Shown here one piece after another: positions 60,984 to 64,000 of a DNA stretch of 64,000 nt (positions are counted from its first letter, which is position 1; every line of letters begins with the position of its first letter). The stretch lies in the NCBI RefSeq assembly GCF_015477775.1, contig NZ_JADLQO010000018.1, forward strand, positions 62,001 through 126,000, in the 5' to 3' direction. Source of the stretch: Nocardia abscessus (GTDB taxonomy: Bacteria; Actinomycetota; Actinomycetes; Mycobacteriales; Mycobacteriaceae). The translations under genes were made by a program, and so were the position numbers. The notes beneath the pieces were generated by a model. That model worked only from the letters and a program-made list of their open reading frames with translations, was not told where the DNA came from and did not search any database.

Positions 60984-61780
60984 GCGCGACCTGGGAATTC
61001 ACCGATCTGGAATTCAACCTGCTGTGCGAGGAGGTTCGGCAGGGTGAGCTACCCGCCCCGTTCGTCTTCACCAGCCGCACCCGGCTCGCGGCGGACTACG
61101 AGCTGGAGAAGGCCCAGATCCGGCAGCAGCTGCGGCAACGGCTCGACCACGATCTGGACGCCATGGCCGGCGCGCTCGCCAAACCCGACGTCTTCGTCGT
61201 CGCGCACGCTTGGAACGACCAGGATTTCGGCAACCCCGAAGCGCGCACCCGGGTGCACGCGGTCCGGCACCGAGCGCGCGGCTATGTGATCACCCAGCGG
61301 CCTGGCGAAACACTGGCGCACAGCGGCGGATTCGACGCCGCCGAGTGCGACCCGCACGCCTTGGCCGACACCGTGGTGGGACTGCTTCCCCGCTGCGGAG
61401 CGGGCCGCCTCGACGACATCCGCCTCTCGCTCCCGGCTGGTGAACCGGAGCCCGAGCGCGAGCGCAGGGCCACGATCTCCGACAACGACGACGATCCCGA
61501 CGACGACGCGCACCGTAGCGCCGCGTTCTTCGATGCCCCCGCCGTCAGCACCGGAATCGTCAAGGTGCTGCAGGGCCGCTCGAAGTACGGACCTCGCGGA
61601 CGTATCGAAGCGGGCCTGCTGTGGCGGGACCTCCCCGACGACGGACGCTACGTGATGCCCCTGGATCACCCGGCCCCGGTCGCCACCGCCATGGGCAGCG
61701 ACCGGCTGACCCTGTGGGTGCGCGACCGGATCGAGGAGATCCTGTCGCGGATGGATTCGCACATGGAAACCGAGGAGTGA
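60980..61780 (+). CDS. EspG-like ESX chaperone
   Basis: 266 aa from a GTG at 60980 overlapping the upstream stop (GTGA). EspG pattern: WEFTDLEFNLLCEEVRQGEL, PAPFVFTSRTRLAADYELEK, VFVVAHAWNDQDFG, VHAVRHRARGYVITQRPG, then VLQGRSKYGPRGRIEAGLLW and a C-terminal helix. Equivalent to 5093-5866. Probably holds the 853-aa PPE-like protein before ESX export. Confidence 0.75.
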   Translation: MSATWEFTDLEFNLLCEEVRQGELPAPFVFTSRTRLAADYELEKAQIRQQLRQRLDHDLDAMAGALAKPDVFVVAHAWNDQDFGNPEARTRVHAVRHRARGYVITQRPGETLAHSGGFDAAECDPHALADTVVGLLPRCGAGRLDDIRLSLPAGEPEPERERRATISDNDDDPDDDAHRSAAFFDAPAVSTGIVKVLQGRSKYGPRGRIEAGLLWRDLPDDGRYVMPLDHPAPVATAMGSDRLTLWVRDRIEEILSRMDSHMETEE

Positions 61781-61814
61781 TCCGCCACGGCGTCGCCGTC
61801 GCACCCGCGTCGGC

Positions 61815-62753
61815 TCAGCGATCGGTGCGTCCGATCGGGCCGTGGATCTGGCGGGCCACCGCACGGAACCAGCCCGAGTCGTACCGGCCGTCCTCGGCCT
61901 CGAAGGCGGGCCGGAGTTCGTACCAGCGCAGGCCCGGCCGGCGATGGTGCATGCCGTGCAGGTTGAAGCTCAGGGCCAGGATCTCCAGTGGCGCGGGCAG
62001 TTCCAGGTTCAGCGCCTCGAGCGGCTCGTCGAGGTCGGTGCCGTAGTGGTACGCGTTGTCCGACAGCGAGACGATCACGGCGCGCCCGGCCAACGCCGCG
62101 AGCAGCATCCACCAGTGCGCACCGTAGGCGGCGAACGCCGCGCCGTGCAGCACCGTGATCGCGGCCGCGTCGACGCGCAACTGCCGCAGCACCTCCCCCT
62201 GCGCGACGCGCTCGAGCAGCGGCCCCGCCACCGTCTCCGGACCGTCCACCGTCCGGGCGAGGCGGCGCACCGCCGCGGCGGGCAGCACCGCCAGCACGAC
62301 GGCCGCGACCTCGAGTAGATACAGTCCGCCGAACAGCCGCAGGTAGTACCCGGGCGCGGCCTTCGCCCAACTGGAGGTCGCCGGGTCGTAGATCTCGGCC
62401 CGCTCACGGGTCCGGCTGTAGCGGTGGTGCAGCAGGTGACCGGCTTTGAGCAACGCGAACGGCGAGCCGTACAGCACGGCGAGCACACGTCCGTTCCGGT
62501 CGTTGCGGGCGCGCCGACGGTGTAGATTGCCGTGCACGGCCTCGTGGATCACCGACCAGAGCGTCGTCGTCAGCAGCGCCGACGGCAGCAGTACCCAACC
62601 CCAAGCACGGTCGCGGGGCAACAGCAGCAGCGGTAGCGCGAAGAGCTGGAAAAGACCGAGCGCCAGCACTCCGGCGGTCAACCACGATCCGATCCGCCGG
62701 TCGTCGTCGCGGCGCCGCGCGCGGACGGCGTTGCCGGTGCGCCGTTGGGTCAT
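61815..62753 (-). CDS. Membrane fatty acid desaturase-like protein
   Basis: 312 aa from the ATG at 62753 (a GTG at 62768 is possible). The three histidine boxes of membrane desaturases are present: HEAVHGNLH, HLLHHRYS and HGMHHRRPG. Hydrophobic helices lie at about 30-75, 165-190 and 225-250. Probably a diiron desaturase or hydroxylase of fatty acyl chains or carotenoids in the membrane. Convergent with the EspG gene. Confidence 0.83.
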   Translation of the reverse strand: MTQRRTGNAVRARRRDDDRRIGSWLTAGVLALGLFQLFALPLLLLPRDRAWGWVLLPSALLTTTLWSVIHEAVHGNLHRRRARNDRNGRVLAVLYGSPFALLKAGHLLHHRYSRTRERAEIYDPATSSWAKAAPGYYLRLFGGLYLLEVAAVVLAVLPAAAVRRLARTVDGPETVAGPLLERVAQGEVLRQLRVDAAAITVLHGAAFAAYGAHWWMLLAALAGRAVIVSLSDNAYHYGTDLDEPLEALNLELPAPLEILALSFNLHGMHHRRPGLRWYELRPAFEAEDGRYDSGWFRAVARQIHGPIGRTDR

Positions 62754-62950
62754 CTCGCCCTCGATCACCTCTCCGGTCTTCCTCCGGAAACCGAGCGTGC
62801 CCGATCCGCCCCACGAACACCCCTACACACGCTGTCGCGCCCCTTACGTCCGCGCAACGAAACGGTGATGTGGCAGAACAACGCACGGGTTTCACGGGTG
62901 GCAGGGGCTGATCGGCGCACCGAGGCGAGGACACCGGCTCATACTCTCGG

Positions 62951-63961
62951 CTAGGCGGACGGCCGAGGCGGACGTTCCTGATCGTTTCGACGCGGTGAAC
63001 TACGCCGAGGCCGAGATCGTAACCATCTGTCCCGCAGTTCCAGACTGATCTCCGGCGTGTAGTCGGCGGCGTACACCGACATGTAGACGGCAGTCACGCC
63101 GAAGTAGCCGAGCAGGAAGAATGCCGGGCTGAGCCCCACCTGGATATCGAAATCGCAGACCACGACAGCGACCAGCAGCGCACCGAGGTACTTGTGGAAG
63201 AAGCCGAGAGTCTTGTCGGTCTCGGTCGTCTCAGGTGGGCGTGAGTGGCGTCCGCTTCGATCCGCCCGATGACCACGAGGGCGAGCACGATTAGCAGAAG
63301 GAGCCAGTTGTGCCGGAGGGGGATCCAGTCTGCTCGGCCGGTTCTGTTGAAGATCGCACCTCCGAAGATCTCCAGATCGGGGAGATCGGCCCGCACCCCC
63401 GATGGCCAATCGGAATCGTCGCCGAGTTCCTGCCCGCTATTCGCCGGAAGCGTCACGATGGCGGCGTACACCGAGATGAAGATGACAGTCGGATATACCA
63501 AGAGCTGCAAGGGATTGAACTTGAAGTCTCTCTGCAGGCGCTGCATCTCGAGCGCGCTTCGCCGGGCGATCCGGAGATTCCCGTGTGATTCGCTGAATGG
63601 CCGGCTGCAATGTCGACATCAGCACTCGGGTCTGGAACAACGAAACCCGGACAGGGAGCAGCACGGCGGCGAAGACGCCGCCGGCGAGGAGGACGGCCAG
63701 CGGCCACGCCGCGACCAATGGCAATGAGACACCGTCGAGCACTCGGACGGCGAAGGCAAGGATTCTGCGCCAACAGCCGGTCGCCCACTCGTTGTTCGTC
63801 ACCGCAACGACCGACGGCACCAGAACCGCGTACGCGACGAATGCGGCAGCGGCCTGCTTGGCGTTGCGCAGGCCTTGCACAAGCTTCGGAACACCGACAA
63901 CCGCCACCACCAGACTGAGGATCCCGGCAAGCCAGCTGACTTTCTCGACTGCGTCCCACAC
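62951..63961 (-). pseudogene. Membrane protein with two apparent frameshifts
   Basis: One membrane protein is spread over three minus frames. Part 1 begins at 63961 (WDAVEKVSWLAGILSLVVAV; PLVAAWPLAVLLAGGVFAAV). Part 2 follows from about 63570 (LQRDFKFNPLQLLVYPTVIF; WLLLLIVLALVVIGRIEADA), part 3 from about 63245 (TDKTLGFFHKYLGALLVAVV; PAFFLLGYFGVTAVYMSVYA). Frame changes fall near 63550-63600 and 63235-63260. Sequencing errors or true decay are both possible. Family unknown. Confidence 0.55.
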
Positions 63962-64000
63962 GTCGCGCTCCTCACCCAGCGTGACTCACCGCAGACAACG

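Overview
This window is GC-rich actinobacterial chromosome, most probably Nocardia. Evidence: two WXG100/EspG/YbaB/PPE-like modules of the type VII secretion (ESX) kind, a PknD-like kinase with an NHL propeller, dense acyl-CoA catabolic genes, a DUF3558 lipoprotein, and a lipoprotein class A beta-lactamase with the SDG variant known from nocardial enzymes. No rRNA gene, intact tRNA or CRISPR array was seen.

Left end (1-8268, minus strand): a T7SS effector operon. In transcription order it has a DUF3558-type lipoprotein, a small conserved helical protein, a PPE-like protein, EspG, YbaB, WXG100, a large toxin with a papain-like glutamine-deamidase domain (Cys953, His1065, Asp1082), and an Imm35/YrhB-like immunity gene. 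The toxin frame has no stop before the window edge and runs through the immunity gene in another frame. From 8.4 to 10.3 kb are small hypotheticals and two back-to-back tRNA 3' remnants, each with its own terminator, which look like old attachment sites. From 10.5 to 13.9 kb is a graveyard of fragments: a topoisomerase IB-like end, an FAD oxidoreductase scrap, an NHL protein with a frameshift, a terpene synthase cut off by an IS256-type remnant.

From 14.4 to 29.1 kb: a PknD-like receptor kinase; a TetR/TetX-like monooxygenase pair with an operator between them; an internally deleted alpha/beta hydrolase; a PadR-DUF1048 pair; a protein with the LQRTxGNxAV motif of DUF4157/contractile-injection-associated proteins, divergent from an IrrE-like protease and a DUF6545-type membrane protein; a decapitated kinase; a DUF2293 protein; a TetR-membrane-GNAT operon; and a 921-aa Orn/Lys/Arg-type PLP decarboxylase.

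From 29.1 to 45.7 kb (minus strand) lies a long catabolic cluster with many 4-base stop/start overlaps: thiolase, TetR, MFS permease, acyl-CoA ligase, MaoC hydratase, a paired FadE heterodimer, SDR, APH-type kinase, HAD, SDR, enoyl-CoA hydratase, an ACAD10/11-like dehydrogenase, TetR, ferredoxin-fused FNR and an AurF-like diiron oxygenase. HAD + APH + ACAD11-like dehydrogenase in one operon is the three-domain logic of human ACAD10 as separate genes, suggesting catabolism of 4-hydroxy acids. A near-palindrome centred on TGACGTCA recurs upstream of the thiolase, the ACAD10/11-like gene and a secreted glycine-zipper protein, and probably defines one regulon.

From 45.8 to 53.8 kb are secreted or accessory enzymes: secretory lipase, glycine-zipper protein, carboxylesterase, CAP protein, VOC protein, beta-lactamase and a membrane protein. 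From 53.8 to 61.8 kb is a second T7SS effector module with the same gene families in a different order and no recognisable toxin domain. A fatty acid desaturase and a membrane protein with two apparent frameshifts close the window.
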